The notes: a model not told the origin generated them from the letters alone. Shown: positions 53,331 through 63,351, numbered from the stretch's first letter. The stretch is 64,000 nt of DNA from Flavobacterium sp. LC2016-23 (GCF_009674775.1 NZ_WKKE01000013.1:111739-175738); one strand, 5' to 3'. A program made the numbers and translations.

Positions 53331-54038
53331 ATGAAGCACATTTTATTTTTCATATTATTTTTTACTGCTATAACAGTATCAGCCCAAACTGAATTTAGTA
53401 CAAAGTTCAAGTCCATTCCGGCCCCTAAATTTAGCGCGAAACCTAAAAAACTTCCGGAAGTTAAAGATCCTAAAGCTGATAATTCAGAAATTCCAAGTAT
53501 AAAAACACCGAATGTTTTTGATAATACCACAATAACCCAAAAATCCAAACTTCAGATAGGAGAGGAGAAAAGCAAATTCACCATGTCTACAGAAACTGAT
53601 TTTGCCAATCCGGGAGATCGTTATGTTGCGAAAATGGAAAAAGACCTCGATAAGGCTTTAAAAGCGGAAGGGCTCAGAGAAGGCAGGGGAGAATTGGTGA
53701 AGAAAAATATTTCTCTAGGGGATTTTAAAACCAAGGCTGGTTTCTTCATTGTAAAATTCCGTGATTTTGGTGCTATCGATGGCGACTTGGTGAAGGTTTC
53801 CAATAATGATCAGGTGGTGAGAAGTCAGGTATTATTGGATTCCGAATTTCAGGAAGTAAAAATTAATCTGGCACCCGGCTTTAATAAATTGGATTTCGAA
53901 GCCTTAAATATAGGAGCATTAGGCGGAAATACTGCCGAAATCCGCGTTTACGATGACAAAGGCGTATTAATCACAAATGACTACTGGAATAATCTTGCAG
54001 CCGGTTTCAAAGCTTCAATCGTAGTGACCAGAGAGTAA
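53331..54038 (+). CDS. Hypothetical secreted protein
   Basis: 235 residues with a signal peptide (MKHILFFILFFTAITVSAQ). The next ~70 residues are Lys/Pro-rich and probably disordered. From ~85 onward is a structured part: DFANPGDRYVAKMEKDL, then an Ig-like beta domain (FIVKFRDFGAIDGDLVKVSNNDQVV, LLDSEFQEVKINLAPGFNKLDFEALN, EIRVYDDKGVLI). No catalytic motif is seen. Similar proteins occur across Flavobacterium; function unknown. Confidence 0.78.
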   Translation: MKHILFFILFFTAITVSAQTEFSTKFKSIPAPKFSAKPKKLPEVKDPKADNSEIPSIKTPNVFDNTTITQKSKLQIGEEKSKFTMSTETDFANPGDRYVAKMEKDLDKALKAEGLREGRGELVKKNISLGDFKTKAGFFIVKFRDFGAIDGDLVKVSNNDQVVRSQVLLDSEFQEVKINLAPGFNKLDFEALNIGALGGNTAEIRVYDDKGVLITNDYWNNLAAGFKASIVVTRE

Positions 54039-54047
54039 TCTTTTTTA

Positions 54048-54148
54048 GTTAGATGCTAAGCTTCTAAGGCTCTAGGTTACTAAGTTTTTTTCTTTTTTTA
54101 GGAACTAAAATCTCAGCACCTTAGCAACTCAGCACCTCAGAGCCTTAA
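54048..54148. repeat. GCTAAG/CTTAGC-type inverted repeat before the lipoprotein gene's 3' end
   Basis: AGATGCTAAGCTTCTAAGGCTC on the left and CAGCACCTTAGCAACTCAGCACC / GAGCCTT on the right form an imperfect palindrome. A relative is at 54741-54832, on the other side of the same gene. Confidence 0.65.
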
Positions 54149-54156
54149 AAAAAAAA

Positions 54157-54684
54157 TCAAAACGGATCAGCAGTAACATTAAACTTCATATCTGCTTTCA
54201 CCGTAACATCTTTCGTAAGCGTTTCTTTTAACGTAACTTTTGTTCTGATTTTATATTGATCTGCTTTGATGTATTTATCTAATCGGGCATCTGTACTAAT
54301 CAGATCGATCGTATTGGTTGTTGAATTGATGTTATCCTGATAGGCCAGTTCTATTTCATCAGAATCAGTTGTCGAGATATACAAATGAATCGATTTTAAA
54401 AACGTAAATGTTTTTCCGTCGGGATCTGTAATTGTTAATTTCAGTGATTTTAATTTTACGTCTTTTACCAGACTCGCTTTGGTGTTGTTATTTTTAAATT
54501 CAGCGGAGGAATTTGTAGTCACATCCGGTGTTACAATCTCCGAAGGTAAATTAATCGGTGAAGTACTTTTTATCTGAATTGATGCATTATTAGAAATAGT
54601 GAAAGTCAGTAAATCGTCAACAGCATTACAAGAACTTAATAATAAGAACAGGAAAAGAGAAAGGGCAGTTAATTTTGATTTCAT
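54157..54684 (-). CDS. Hypothetical lipoprotein
   Basis: 175 residues; lipobox LLSSC (Cys19). The mature protein is a single beta-rich domain with many Thr, Asp and Lys residues (LKSLKLTITDPDGKTFTFL, HLYISTTDSDEIELA, DQYKIRTKVTLKETLTKDVTVKADMKF). No family recognised. It is flanked on both sides by members of one palindromic repeat family. Confidence 0.75.
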   Translation of the reverse strand: MKSKLTALSLFLFLLLSSCNAVDDLLTFTISNNASIQIKSTSPINLPSEIVTPDVTTNSSAEFKNNNTKASLVKDVKLKSLKLTITDPDGKTFTFLKSIHLYISTTDSDEIELAYQDNINSTTNTIDLISTDARLDKYIKADQYKIRTKVTLKETLTKDVTVKADMKFNVTADPF

Positions 54685-54740
54685 AAGTATGGGTTTTTTC
54701 TAAATACGATTTTTTGAGGGATTTGGTTTTTTGTAAAGAT

Positions 54741-54832
54741 AATAAGTTTCTAAGGTGCTAAGGAACTAAGTTTTTTTTCTTTTTTTTAGCGGTAAAAACT
54801 CAGAACCTTAGTGACTCAGAACCTCAGAACCT
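54741..54832. repeat. Second GCTAAG/CTTAG-type inverted repeat
   Basis: AAGTTTCTAAGGTGCTAAGG on the left and CAGAACCTTAGTGACTCAGAACC on the right. Confidence 0.65.
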
Positions 54833-54883
54833 TTTTTAGAAAAAAAAATCAAAATTCCATTTTTCAAATTCGAATATAAAAAG

Positions 54884-54891
54884 TATTTTTG
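54884..54891 (+). promoter_or_regulatory. -7 element next to the guaA start
   Basis: TATTTTTG ends 3 nt before the ATG at 54895, so guaA may be transcribed nearly leaderless. The expected -33 TTG is not clear. Confidence 0.45.
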
Positions 54892-54894
54892 CGC

Positions 54895-56424
54895 ATGCAA
54901 CACAACGTACTTATTTTAGATTTCGGATCGCAATATACACAGCTTATTGCGCGTAGAGTTCGCGAATTAAATATATTCTGCGAAATTTTTCCTTACAATC
55001 ACTTTCCTAGTGATTTATCACCTTATAAAGCCGTAATATTAGGAGGAAGCCCTTTTTCTGTTCGTGCAGAAGATGCGCCACATCCTGATTTATCTCAAAT
55101 TCGAGGCAAGCTTCCCATGTTGGCAGTTTGTTACGGAGCGCAATATTTAGCACACTTTAGCGGTGGAGAAGTAGCCGCCTCAAACACCAGAGAATACGGC
55201 AGAGCTAATTTATCTTATATTAAAGAGAATGAAGTTTTCTTTAACGGAGTTTCAGAAAACAGTCAGGTTTGGATGAGCCACAGCGATAGTATCAAGGCTT
55301 TGCCAACCAATGCGGTAAAATTAGCAAGCACGCATGACGTAGAATATGCAGCTTTCAAAATTGAGGGCGAAACTACTTATGGTATTCAGTACCATCCGGA
55401 AGTTTTCCATTCGACAGACGGATCAAAAATGCTGGAAAACTTTTTAGTAAATATTGCCGAAGTACCTCAAAATTTCACGCCAAATGCTTTCGTAGAAGAA
55501 ATGGTGGGAGAACTGAAAGAGAAATTAGGGAATGATAAAGTGGTTTTAGGATTGTCAGGCGGAGTAGATTCTACTGTAGCGGCGGTTTTATTACACCAGG
55601 CGATCGGTAAAAACTTATACTGTATTTTTGTAAATAACGGATTGCTTCGTAAAAACGAATTCCAAAATGTACTGGATCAGTACAAAGGAATGGGACTGAA
55701 CGTAAAAGGAGTAGATGCCGGAGATCGTTTCTTAGGTGAATTAGCCGGAATCAGTGATCCGGAAACCAAACGTAAAACCATTGGACGTGTATTTATCGAA
55801 GTTTTTGACGATGAATCACATTTAATCGAAGACGTAAAATGGCTGGCGCAGGGAACTATTTATCCTGACGTCATCGAATCGGTTTCTGTAAAAGGACCAT
55901 CGGCAACCATTAAATCACACCACAATGTGGGCGGATTGCCGGATTATATGAAATTAAAAATTGTAGAACCGCTTCGTATGTTGTTTAAAGACGAAGTTCG
56001 AAGAGTAGGTGCTACTTTAGGAATAGACCCTGAATTATTAGGAAGACACCCTTTCCCGGGACCTGGATTGTCGATCAGAATTCTGGGAGATATTACTCCT
56101 GAGAAAGTTCAGATATTACAGGATGTTGATGCCGTTTTTATCGACGGATTAAAATCATGGGGATTATACGACAAGGTTTGGCAGGCAGGAGCAATTCTGC
56201 TTCCGGTAAACAGCGTTGGTGTGATGGGCGATGAGCGTACGTACGAAAAAGTAGTAGCGCTTAGAGCTGTTGAATCTACAGATGGTATGACTGCCGACTG
56301 GGTTCATTTACCTTATGATTTCTTAATGAAAGTGTCCAACGATATTATAAATAAAGTAAAAGGCGTGAATCGTGTGGTTTACGATATAAGTTCAAAACCA
56401 CCTGCAACAATTGAGTGGGAATAG
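54895..56424 (+). CDS. guaA: GMP synthase (glutamine-hydrolysing)
   Basis: Converts XMP to GMP. 509 residues from the ATG at 54895; a TTG six bases upstream is inside the -7 element. Class I glutaminase domain at 1-~195 (nucleophile Cys79 in [11 protein letters not shown], with [12 protein letters not shown] holding the His and Glu). ATP-pyrophosphatase domain follows ([15 protein letters not shown]), then the dimerisation domain ([16 protein letters not shown] and [17 protein letters not shown] at the end). Terminated 14 bp downstream. Confidence 0.98.
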   Translation: MQHNVLILDFGSQYTQLIARRVRELNIFCEIFPYNHFPSDLSPYKAVILGGSPFSVRAEDAPHPDLSQIRGKLPMLAVCYGAQYLAHFSGGEVAASNTREYGRANLSYIKENEVFFNGVSENSQVWMSHSDSIKALPTNAVKLASTHDVEYAAFKIEGETTYGIQYHPEVFHSTDGSKMLENFLVNIAEVPQNFTPNAFVEEMVGELKEKLGNDKVVLGLSGGVDSTVAAVLLHQAIGKNLYCIFVNNGLLRKNEFQNVLDQYKGMGLNVKGVDAGDRFLGELAGISDPETKRKTIGRVFIEVFDDESHLIEDVKWLAQGTIYPDVIESVSVKGPSATIKSHHNVGGLPDYMKLKIVEPLRMLFKDEVRRVGATLGIDPELLGRHPFPGPGLSIRILGDITPEKVQILQDVDAVFIDGLKSWGLYDKVWQAGAILLPVNSVGVMGDERTYEKVVALRAVESTDGMTADWVHLPYDFLMKVSNDIINKVKGVNRVVYDISSKPPATIEWE

Positions 56425-56438
56425 TACTATTTTTCAAA

Positions 56439-56466
56439 TTAAGGCGTTACATTTGTAACGCCTTAA
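56439..56466 (+). terminator. Terminator of guaA
   Basis: Perfect 13-bp stem TTAAGGCGTTACA / TGTAACGCCTTAA followed by a T-tract. Confidence 0.92.
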
Positions 56467-56486
56467 TTTTTTATAACCTACTATTT

Positions 56487-58397
56487 ATGAGAGAACTTTT
56501 AACGATTTCTCTTGTCTTTATTTTGTCTTTTAACAGAATAACTGCGCAAGATTCAATTATTGAACACAAAATTCAAAAAGGAGAAACTGCTTATTTTATT
56601 GCCCAGAAATATAAGGTCTCTGTTGAAGAAATTTACAAACTCAACCCCGAATCGGAGAGTGGCATCAAGGACAATCAAATTATTAAGATTCCTGTTCACC
56701 CCGCAGAAAAACAAAATTCAAATCAGCAAATCACTCATATTGTTGGTGCTAAAGAAACCCTTTTCGGATTATCGAAACAATATAATGTATCTGTTGAAGC
56801 GCTTCAGAATGCCAACCCTATTCTTGCCGGCGGACTCCAGATTGGTCAGGAATTAACTATTCCGTCACCTGCTGCAAATCTTTCGAAAACTGAAAATACA
56901 GCTTCTTCAAAAGTAACCCATCAGGTCGTTGCCAAAGAATCTTTGTTCAGTATTGCCAGACACTATAATGTTTCGGTCCAGGATTTGGAAAATCTGAATA
57001 AAGAACTGCTTCAAAACGGATTGCAGATTGGTCAGACCATTTCAATTCCAAACAAAAGAAAAACACTCGACGGAAGAGTTCGTGTCATCAATCAGGAAAC
57101 TGTTTTTCATGTAGTGGAACCCAAAGAAACCAAATTCTCGATTGCCAAAAAATACGGAATTTCAATTGAACAGTTAGAATCTCAGAATCCTGAAATCGTA
57201 AACGGATTAATTGTGGGCAATAAACTGGCAATTAATACGAAGGAAATAAAACCAGCGAATGAGCGTGAAGAACTGATGCTGGCTCTGGCCGAAAAACAAG
57301 TGGTAGTTGAAAAAGGAAAAGCGAAAACAGTTGAACTGGAAGACTTAAAAGACCGATTGGTTGTTCAGAAAGAAATGAATCAGAAGATTATAAAAATCAA
57401 TGATTTGAAAGTCAATCTGAACGATATGAACGGTTCCAAAGAAAATTCGGTTGAAAAACTGCGTCTGGTTCTGGAAGCCAATAAAAATGTACAGGATATT
57501 TTAATGGCTAAATTAGATTCGTTGGTCAATACAATGAACAATGATTTAGTCGAATTGAAAAGAATGGATGTGCTGAATGTGGATGAATCAAAACGACTGG
57601 AAAAACAATCCTATGAAAGCATTAGTAAAACAAGCGATTTATCTTCGCAACTAAAAAAAGAACTGGCCGAAAACCGAAAAGCGTATGCAGGTTTAATGAA
57701 CAAGGTCGAGCGAATTGCGCTCGAGGAAAATCAGGAGTACAAAAAGAAAATCCGTGAAAGCGAAAAAAACAATAACGTCACTTCCTTACAACAGCGTCTT
57801 TCGCTTGACGAAATAAAACGGTACAAAATAGAGCAGGAACAAGGCGATGCGCAAAATCAATTGTTAATTGCTAAAATTGATTCCCTTGATACACAGAAAA
57901 CTATCGAAATCAAACGCCATATCAGTAAAGCGACGTATTACAGTATGGAAGCCCGAAAATTTGATGATAAAGTAGCCTTGATGAAATTAAAAAAATACCA
58001 GGACGAAGCGATTAAGAATCAAAAAACGGAACCGGCTGAAAGTTCAAAATCGGTCTCGCCGGAAGAAATGAAACGTGAACTGAAAGAAAATCCGTTCAAA
58101 AACGAAAAGAATATTAAGATCGAAGTTTATGATAATCTTAAAGAAGTTTCAAACGGCTATTACTTAGTTTTAGGTATATTTACCGATGCGTCACCCAGAG
58201 ATAAGCTGATTATGAAACTTATTGATTCAGGTGATTTTAATGCTAGTTTTTTCTTCAATATAAACAGCCTTTCGTACTATGTTTACAGGGATAAGTACCA
58301 AAATATGGAAGAAGTTTTATATGAATGCAAGAAAAATGAAGAAGATGAGTTATATAAGAACATTATTATTGCAAAGGTTGAAATTGATCTGAGATAA
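56487..58397 (+). CDS. Secreted protein with four LysM domains and a long coiled coil
   Basis: 636 residues from the ATG at 56487, which gives a signal peptide (to ITAQ); the longer frame overlaps guaA. Four LysM peptidoglycan-binding domains fill ~22-260 (HKIQKGETAYFIAQKY, HIVGAKETLFGLSKQY, HQVVAKESLFSIARHY, HVVEPKETKFSIAKKY). Residues ~270-530 are a Lys/Glu coiled coil. The last ~95 residues form a compact domain (NGYYLVLGIFTDASPRDKL, FFFNINSLSYYVYRDKYQNMEEV) resembling a SPOR-type or PorP/SprF-associated end. It follows guaA and precedes a second LysM gene. Role in cell wall or type IX machinery is inference. Confidence 0.83.
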   Translation: MRELLTISLVFILSFNRITAQDSIIEHKIQKGETAYFIAQKYKVSVEEIYKLNPESESGIKDNQIIKIPVHPAEKQNSNQQITHIVGAKETLFGLSKQYNVSVEALQNANPILAGGLQIGQELTIPSPAANLSKTENTASSKVTHQVVAKESLFSIARHYNVSVQDLENLNKELLQNGLQIGQTISIPNKRKTLDGRVRVINQETVFHVVEPKETKFSIAKKYGISIEQLESQNPEIVNGLIVGNKLAINTKEIKPANEREELMLALAEKQVVVEKGKAKTVELEDLKDRLVVQKEMNQKIIKINDLKVNLNDMNGSKENSVEKLRLVLEANKNVQDILMAKLDSLVNTMNNDLVELKRMDVLNVDESKRLEKQSYESISKTSDLSSQLKKELAENRKAYAGLMNKVERIALEENQEYKKKIRESEKNNNVTSLQQRLSLDEIKRYKIEQEQGDAQNQLLIAKIDSLDTQKTIEIKRHISKATYYSMEARKFDDKVALMKLKKYQDEAIKNQKTEPAESSKSVSPEEMKRELKENPFKNEKNIKIEVYDNLKEVSNGYYLVLGIFTDASPRDKLIMKLIDSGDFNASFFFNINSLSYYVYRDKYQNMEEVLYECKKNEEDELYKNIIIAKVEIDLR

Positions 58398-58488
58398 TAA
58401 TCGAAAAAATAACAAGTGGCCTGAATCTTGCTTTGACAAAAATTAGTATCTTGTTTTTTGAAATAAATTAAATTGTTTAAGCCCTATT

Positions 58489-60594
58489 ATGAAATATTAT
58501 TTTACATTATTATCTCTTGTTTTTTTAGTCACCAGTTCTGCTTTTTCTCAGGAAAAAGTGGTGAAGTATAAAGTTTCAAGTGGAGAAACCATCAATCAGA
58601 TTGCCGAGAAATTTAAGGTTACGCCTTATGATATTTACTCTTTAAATCCTGATGCACGCACTGGATTGACGCCTAATACAGTTTTACTGATTCCAACTGC
58701 AGGCAAGGCGAGTGTCGTAAAAAAAGAAGTTGCAGCAACAAAAAATGCTGCATCGGGAAAAACAATCACGCATGAAGTGCAGCCAAAAGAAACACTTTTC
58801 GGTATAGAGAAAAAATATGGCATTTCTGATGAAGCATTAAAAACGGCAAATCCGTTTTTGGTAACCAATGGCCTGCAAATTGGTCAGACACTTACCATTC
58901 CTTCAAAGGGAGGTGCGGTAAAAACGGTTGCAGCAACAACTGCCAAAGCGGTTAAAACAACTGGTACTGAAAAGTATGTATATCACGATGTTTTGCCAAA
59001 AGAAACCAAATATTCGATTGCAAAAGAGTACAAAACTAATGTTGAAGATTTAGAAAAACGCAATCCTGAAATTGTTTCCAATTTACCTGTGGGATATCGC
59101 GTAACTATTAAAGGAACAGCTCCTAAAACGGAAGCAAATACTGCGGTTACTGCCAGTGTTTCTAAACCTGCCGAAACTAAAAAAGCAGATGAAGCGGTTA
59201 AAAAAGGCACCACCTATATGGATTATCAGGTGAAGCCAAAAGAAACGCTGTACAGTTTGTCCAGAACATTTCAGTTAACACAGGCCGAATTAACAGAGTT
59301 GAATCCGTCACTTTCTGAAGGCGTAAAAGAAGGAATGGTTTTAAAGGTTCCGTCCGGATTCCTGGCACCTGCTCCGATTATTGCCCAGCAACAGCCACAA
59401 CAGGTTGAAAAAACAGCAGAAAAACCAGTTGATAATTCAGCTTCGGGAGGGATTAAAATTCTTGAAAAAGTAAAATCTGAAACAGTGGTACCAAATCCTG
59501 AAGTAGTAGAGCTGACTAAGGTCAGAGGGCAAAATGAGCGTAAAAAACTAGCTTTATTATTGCCTTTTAATCTGGCAAAAATCCAATCGGATACCGTGAG
59601 TTCTGCCAATCGAATTAAAAATGATAAGTTTCTGAATATGACACTTGATTTTTATTCAGGGGCCATGATGGCGATTGACTCAGCGAAAGTTTTGAAATTA
59701 CCAATTGATGTCAGCATTTTTGATTCACAGGAAACAAAAAGCTCCTCAAATGTTTCAACTTTAATTTCTCAGAACAAATTACAGGGAGCGAATGCCGTTA
59801 TAGGACCATTTTATCAGGGAAATGCTGAAAGCACGGCCAATTCATTGCGTTTGTACAATATACCTGTGATCTCCCCATTATCAAAAGATACAGCCAACCC
59901 GATCGATAATTTGTATCAGACCATTCCAACAAATGATGTGGTCAGAAGTGCTGTTTTTGATTATATGCGCGCTAAAAACGGAAATATTGTTGCTGTTGTA
60001 GACAAGAAAAAAGAATCGGTCATAAATTATATCAAACAAAACCAAAAAGGGGTTGTTTTTGCCGCTTTATCAGAAACAGGTGGTTTAGATGTTGCCAGCT
60101 TGAAAAGCCTTTTGTTGCCTAACAGAATGAATTATGTGGTGATGGAAACCGGTAATACTGCCATGGTTAAAACAACCATAAAAGCTTTGCTGGATGCACA
60201 AAAAACATGTCAGGTGCAGTTGGTGATTTTAGAACCGAACAGTACTTTAGATACAGATGAAATTAGTTTTGAGAACTTAGTGAAGCTGAAATTAATGTAT
60301 CCTTCGGTTACCCGTGAAAGTGATGATCCTGCTGTTTTAATCTTTAAAAAAGAATACAGACTGAAAAATAAAGTCAATCCAAATACGTACGCTACCCGAG
60401 GTTTTGATGTTACTTTTGATACCATGATGCGTCTGGTTCAGGGGAAAACATATCAGGAAACGGCAGATTTACTCACAACAGAACAGGTTGATAACAAATT
60501 TCAATATTACAAAAAAGAAGATGGCGGACATTCCAACAAAGGGGTGTACATTTTATATTACGATTCAGATTTAACTTTAAAAGTAGCCAATTAA
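58489..60594 (+). CDS. Secreted protein with four LysM domains and a periplasmic-binding-protein-like domain
   Basis: 701 residues, signal peptide to AFSQ. Four LysM domains at ~20-310 (YKVSSGETINQIAEKF, HEVQPKETLFGIEKKY, HDVLPKETKYSIAKEY, YQVKPKETLYSLSRTF), separated by Ala/Lys/Thr linkers. The C-terminal half (~350-700) has a type I periplasmic-binding fold (KLALLLPFNL, DFYSGAMMAIDSAK, ANAVIGPFYQGNAEST, IPVISPLSKD, TRGFDVTFDTMMRL), as in LpoA-like regulators of wall synthesis and amino-acid receptors. It could bind a ligand or regulate a wall enzyme. Its stop overlaps the OsmC start by one base. Confidence 0.88.
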   Translation: MKYYFTLLSLVFLVTSSAFSQEKVVKYKVSSGETINQIAEKFKVTPYDIYSLNPDARTGLTPNTVLLIPTAGKASVVKKEVAATKNAASGKTITHEVQPKETLFGIEKKYGISDEALKTANPFLVTNGLQIGQTLTIPSKGGAVKTVAATTAKAVKTTGTEKYVYHDVLPKETKYSIAKEYKTNVEDLEKRNPEIVSNLPVGYRVTIKGTAPKTEANTAVTASVSKPAETKKADEAVKKGTTYMDYQVKPKETLYSLSRTFQLTQAELTELNPSLSEGVKEGMVLKVPSGFLAPAPIIAQQQPQQVEKTAEKPVDNSASGGIKILEKVKSETVVPNPEVVELTKVRGQNERKKLALLLPFNLAKIQSDTVSSANRIKNDKFLNMTLDFYSGAMMAIDSAKVLKLPIDVSIFDSQETKSSSNVSTLISQNKLQGANAVIGPFYQGNAESTANSLRLYNIPVISPLSKDTANPIDNLYQTIPTNDVVRSAVFDYMRAKNGNIVAVVDKKKESVINYIKQNQKGVVFAALSETGGLDVASLKSLLLPNRMNYVVMETGNTAMVKTTIKALLDAQKTCQVQLVILEPNSTLDTDEISFENLVKLKLMYPSVTRESDDPAVLIFKKEYRLKNKVNPNTYATRGFDVTFDTMMRLVQGKTYQETADLLTTEQVDNKFQYYKKEDGGHSNKGVYILYYDSDLTLKVAN

Positions 60595-60995
60595 TGACAT
60601 CAAAAGTAACCTATTTAGGCGATTTAAGAACAAAATCAGTTCATGTGCAGTCAGGAAGTGAAATCATTTCTGATGCACCACTAGACAATAACGGAAAAGG
60701 AGAAGCGTTTTCTCCGACAGATACGGTGGCCAATGCTTTAGCAAGCTGTATGATGACTATTATGGGAATCAAAGCCCGCGATATGGAAATCAGCCTCAAC
60801 GACTCAACTGCCGAAGTAACGAAAATAATGAATGCTGAACCAAGACGAATTGGTGCTATAGAAATTATTTTTGAAATGAAAGGTACCGCCGATGAAAAAA
60901 ACAGAACCATTCTGGAACGCGCTGCGATGACTTGTCCGGTGTTTTTGAGTCTGAATTCAGATATAGAAAAGAAAATTACTTTTAACTGGAAGTAA
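60594..60995 (+). CDS. OsmC-family peroxiredoxin-like protein
   Basis: 133 residues. Reduces organic hydroperoxides with two cysteines: Cys52 in ALASCMMTIMGIKA and Cys114 in MTCPVFLSLNS, both in the expected places. The glutamate of the family probably lies in EAFSPTDTVANALA. The ATG overlaps the LysM gene's stop (TAATG), so the two are coupled. Followed by a terminator. Confidence 0.92.
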   Translation: MTSKVTYLGDLRTKSVHVQSGSEIISDAPLDNNGKGEAFSPTDTVANALASCMMTIMGIKARDMEISLNDSTAEVTKIMNAEPRRIGAIEIIFEMKGTADEKNRTILERAAMTCPVFLSLNSDIEKKITFNWK

Positions 60996-61015
60996 TGCTT
61001 TGAAATAATATATAA

Positions 61016-61044
61016 AGCCGTCAATATCTTGACGGTTTTTTTTT
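61016..61044 (+). terminator. Terminator of the LysM-OsmC unit
   Basis: AGCCGTCAA with TTGACGGTT around TATC, then a long T-tract. Confidence 0.88.
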
Positions 61045-61078
61045 GCATTGAAAAATTAACAAAATATTCATGCCTGAT

Positions 61079-61150
61079 TTTGGTCAGTAAAAATATAATG
61101 TAGTATCTTTGTTCTGCAAAAAAAATGCATTTTAATGCAAAAATAATGCA
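61079..61150 (+). promoter_or_regulatory. nagB promoter with phased ATGCA repeats
   Basis: TTTG (61079-61082), 21-nt spacer, TATCTTTG (61104-61111). Just downstream, ATGCA occurs at 61125, 61135 and 61146, about one helical turn apart, in a likely operator position. A second TATCTTTG at 61284-61291, without a clear -33, may be another start. The leader from the first promoter would be about 280 nt. Confidence 0.55.
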
Positions 61151-61400
61151 ATTTATTGAAGCAGAAATGAGATTCTGTTTTCAATATTTATTTTGGATTT
61201 TTTTATAAGAAATCAAAGAAGTAATCCAAATTCTGCTTCAAATCAATAATTTTAAATTTTACTGAATTGCTTTATAAAGATTTTATCTTTGTATAATTAT
61301 GATTGCTAATTTCTTAGCGATGTATTGATGTGAGATTTTGCCAGTGAAAAATAAAATTTTTATTTGAAAATTATAATTAGAAAAGTAAAAAAACTATATC

Positions 61401-63329
61401 ATGTTAAAAAGTAAAATAGACAAAGCAACAGGCTTCGAAAAACGATTTGAAAACATCAATACGGTTGTTTTTGAAAATTCCAATGAAGCTTCTAAAGCTG
61501 TTGCTCAGGAAATTGCAGCTTTAATTCAGTTCAAACAAAAAAACGGGCAGCCTTGTGTTTTAGGTCTTGCAACAGGTTCTTCCCCAAAAGGGTTGTATGC
61601 AGAACTGGTTCGTTTGCATAAAGAAGAAGGATTGAGTTTTAAAAACGTAATCAGTTTTAATCTGGATGAATATTATCCGATGGAACCAAACTCAATCAAC
61701 AGTTATGTTCGTTTTATGAAAGAATTGCTGTTTGACCATGTCGATATTTTACCTGAAAATTACCATGTTCCGGACGGACTTTTATCAAAAGAACAAATAG
61801 CCGATTATTGCCATGATTATGAAGCTAAAATTGAAGCTTTGGGGGGAATCGATTTGCAGATTTTAGGAATTGGAGGAAATGGACATATTGGTTTTAACGA
61901 ATCCGGTTCATTGCAAAACTCTAAAACACGTTTGGTTGCTTTGGACCATATTACAAGAGTTGCCGCTAGTAAAGATTTCTTCGGATTAAGCAATACACCA
62001 AGAACAGCAATCACCCTTGGTGTTAAAAAAATCATGGAAGCTAAAAGAGTAATCTTACTGGCCTGGGGGGAAGGAAAAGCAAATGTCGTAAAAAGATCAG
62101 TAGAAGACGAAGTAACGAACAGAGTTCCCGCTTCCTTTTTACAGGAACATGACAACGCTGTTTTTATTTTAGATAAAGAAGCCTCTTCCAAACTTACCAG
62201 AATCAACAAACCATGGCTGGTCGAAAAAGTAATCTGGACTGATAAGCTAACCCGTAAAGCCGTTTTAGGATTAGCACTTCAGCTTAAAAAACCAATTTTA
62301 ATGCTTACCGATGCCGATTATATCGAACATGGAATGAGTGATTTACTGGCTGATTCCGGTCCGGCATACGACATCAATATTAAAATATTCAATAAATTAC
62401 AAAATACCATCACAGGCTGGCCGGGCGGAAAACCAAACGCTGATGATTCCAACCGTCCGGAAAGAGCGGAGCCGGCCAGAAAACGTGTCCTGATTTTCAG
62501 CCCGCATCCTGATGATGATATTATTAGTATGGGAGGAACTTTCATGCGTCTGCAGGAACAGGGACATGAAGTACATGTAGCCTACCAAACCTCAGGGAAT
62601 ATTGCCGTTGCTGACGACGAGGCCTTACGTTTTGCAAGATTCGTGATTGACTACAATGAGAAATTCGGAATCAAAAGCGCTGAAGCTGATACGATCTATC
62701 AAAAAGCACAAACCTTTCTGGAGAATAAAAAGAACAGTGAAATTGACATTCCTGAAGTTCGTTACATAAAAGGGTTAATCAGAAAAGGAGAAGCCAGAGC
62801 AACGAGTCATTTTGTTGGTTTGAAGGACGATCAGATTCATTTTATGGAACTTCCGTTTTATGAAACCGGAACCATCGAGAAAAAACCTATCGGACCGGAA
62901 GATATTCAGCTGACAATCGATTTAATTGAAAAAATCAAACCACATCAAATTTATGCGGCCGGAGATCTGGCAGATCCGCACGGAACCCATAAAGTCTGCC
63001 TGGATGCTATTTTTGAAGCCGTAAAAGCCTTAAAACCAAAATCATTTATGGATGATTGCTGGTTGTGGCTGTATCGTGGAGCATGGCAGGAATGGGGAAT
63101 TGACGAAGTAGAAATGGCGGTACCGATGAGCCCGGATCAGGTGTTGGCAAAACGTCACGGAATCTTCAAACACCAGTCACAAAAAGACGGGGTTGTTTTT
63201 CAGGGAACAGACGCCAGGGAATTTTGGCAGAGAGCCGAAGACCGAAATGCAGAAACAGCAGATTTGTACCAGCAGTTAGGACTGGCCACTTATGCCGCAA
63301 TGGAGGCTTTCGTGAGATGGCATTATTAG
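61401..63329 (+). CDS. nagB: Glucosamine-6-phosphate deaminase fused to a PIG-L/LmbE deacetylase-like domain
   Basis: 642 residues. Residues ~20-275 are NagB: GLATGSSPKGLYAELVRLH, FNLDEYYPM (catalytic Asp), GIGGNGHIGFNESGS (catalytic His) and VTNRVPASFLQEH. After a linker (~280-365) is a PIG-L/LmbE domain (RVLIFSPHPDDDIISMGG, zinc-binding HPDDD; then AAGDLADPHGTHKVC). NagB converts GlcN-6-P to fructose-6-P and ammonia. The fusion is usual in Bacteroidota and may couple deacetylation of an amino sugar to deamination, which is inference. No nagA or transporter is next to it. Confidence 0.95.
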   Translation: MLKSKIDKATGFEKRFENINTVVFENSNEASKAVAQEIAALIQFKQKNGQPCVLGLATGSSPKGLYAELVRLHKEEGLSFKNVISFNLDEYYPMEPNSINSYVRFMKELLFDHVDILPENYHVPDGLLSKEQIADYCHDYEAKIEALGGIDLQILGIGGNGHIGFNESGSLQNSKTRLVALDHITRVAASKDFFGLSNTPRTAITLGVKKIMEAKRVILLAWGEGKANVVKRSVEDEVTNRVPASFLQEHDNAVFILDKEASSKLTRINKPWLVEKVIWTDKLTRKAVLGLALQLKKPILMLTDADYIEHGMSDLLADSGPAYDINIKIFNKLQNTITGWPGGKPNADDSNRPERAEPARKRVLIFSPHPDDDIISMGGTFMRLQEQGHEVHVAYQTSGNIAVADDEALRFARFVIDYNEKFGIKSAEADTIYQKAQTFLENKKNSEIDIPEVRYIKGLIRKGEARATSHFVGLKDDQIHFMELPFYETGTIEKKPIGPEDIQLTIDLIEKIKPHQIYAAGDLADPHGTHKVCLDAIFEAVKALKPKSFMDDCWLWLYRGAWQEWGIDEVEMAVPMSPDQVLAKRHGIFKHQSQKDGVVFQGTDAREFWQRAEDRNAETADLYQQLGLATYAAMEAFVRWHY

Positions 63330-63351
63330 GTATTAGTTTATAGTCTCAGTT

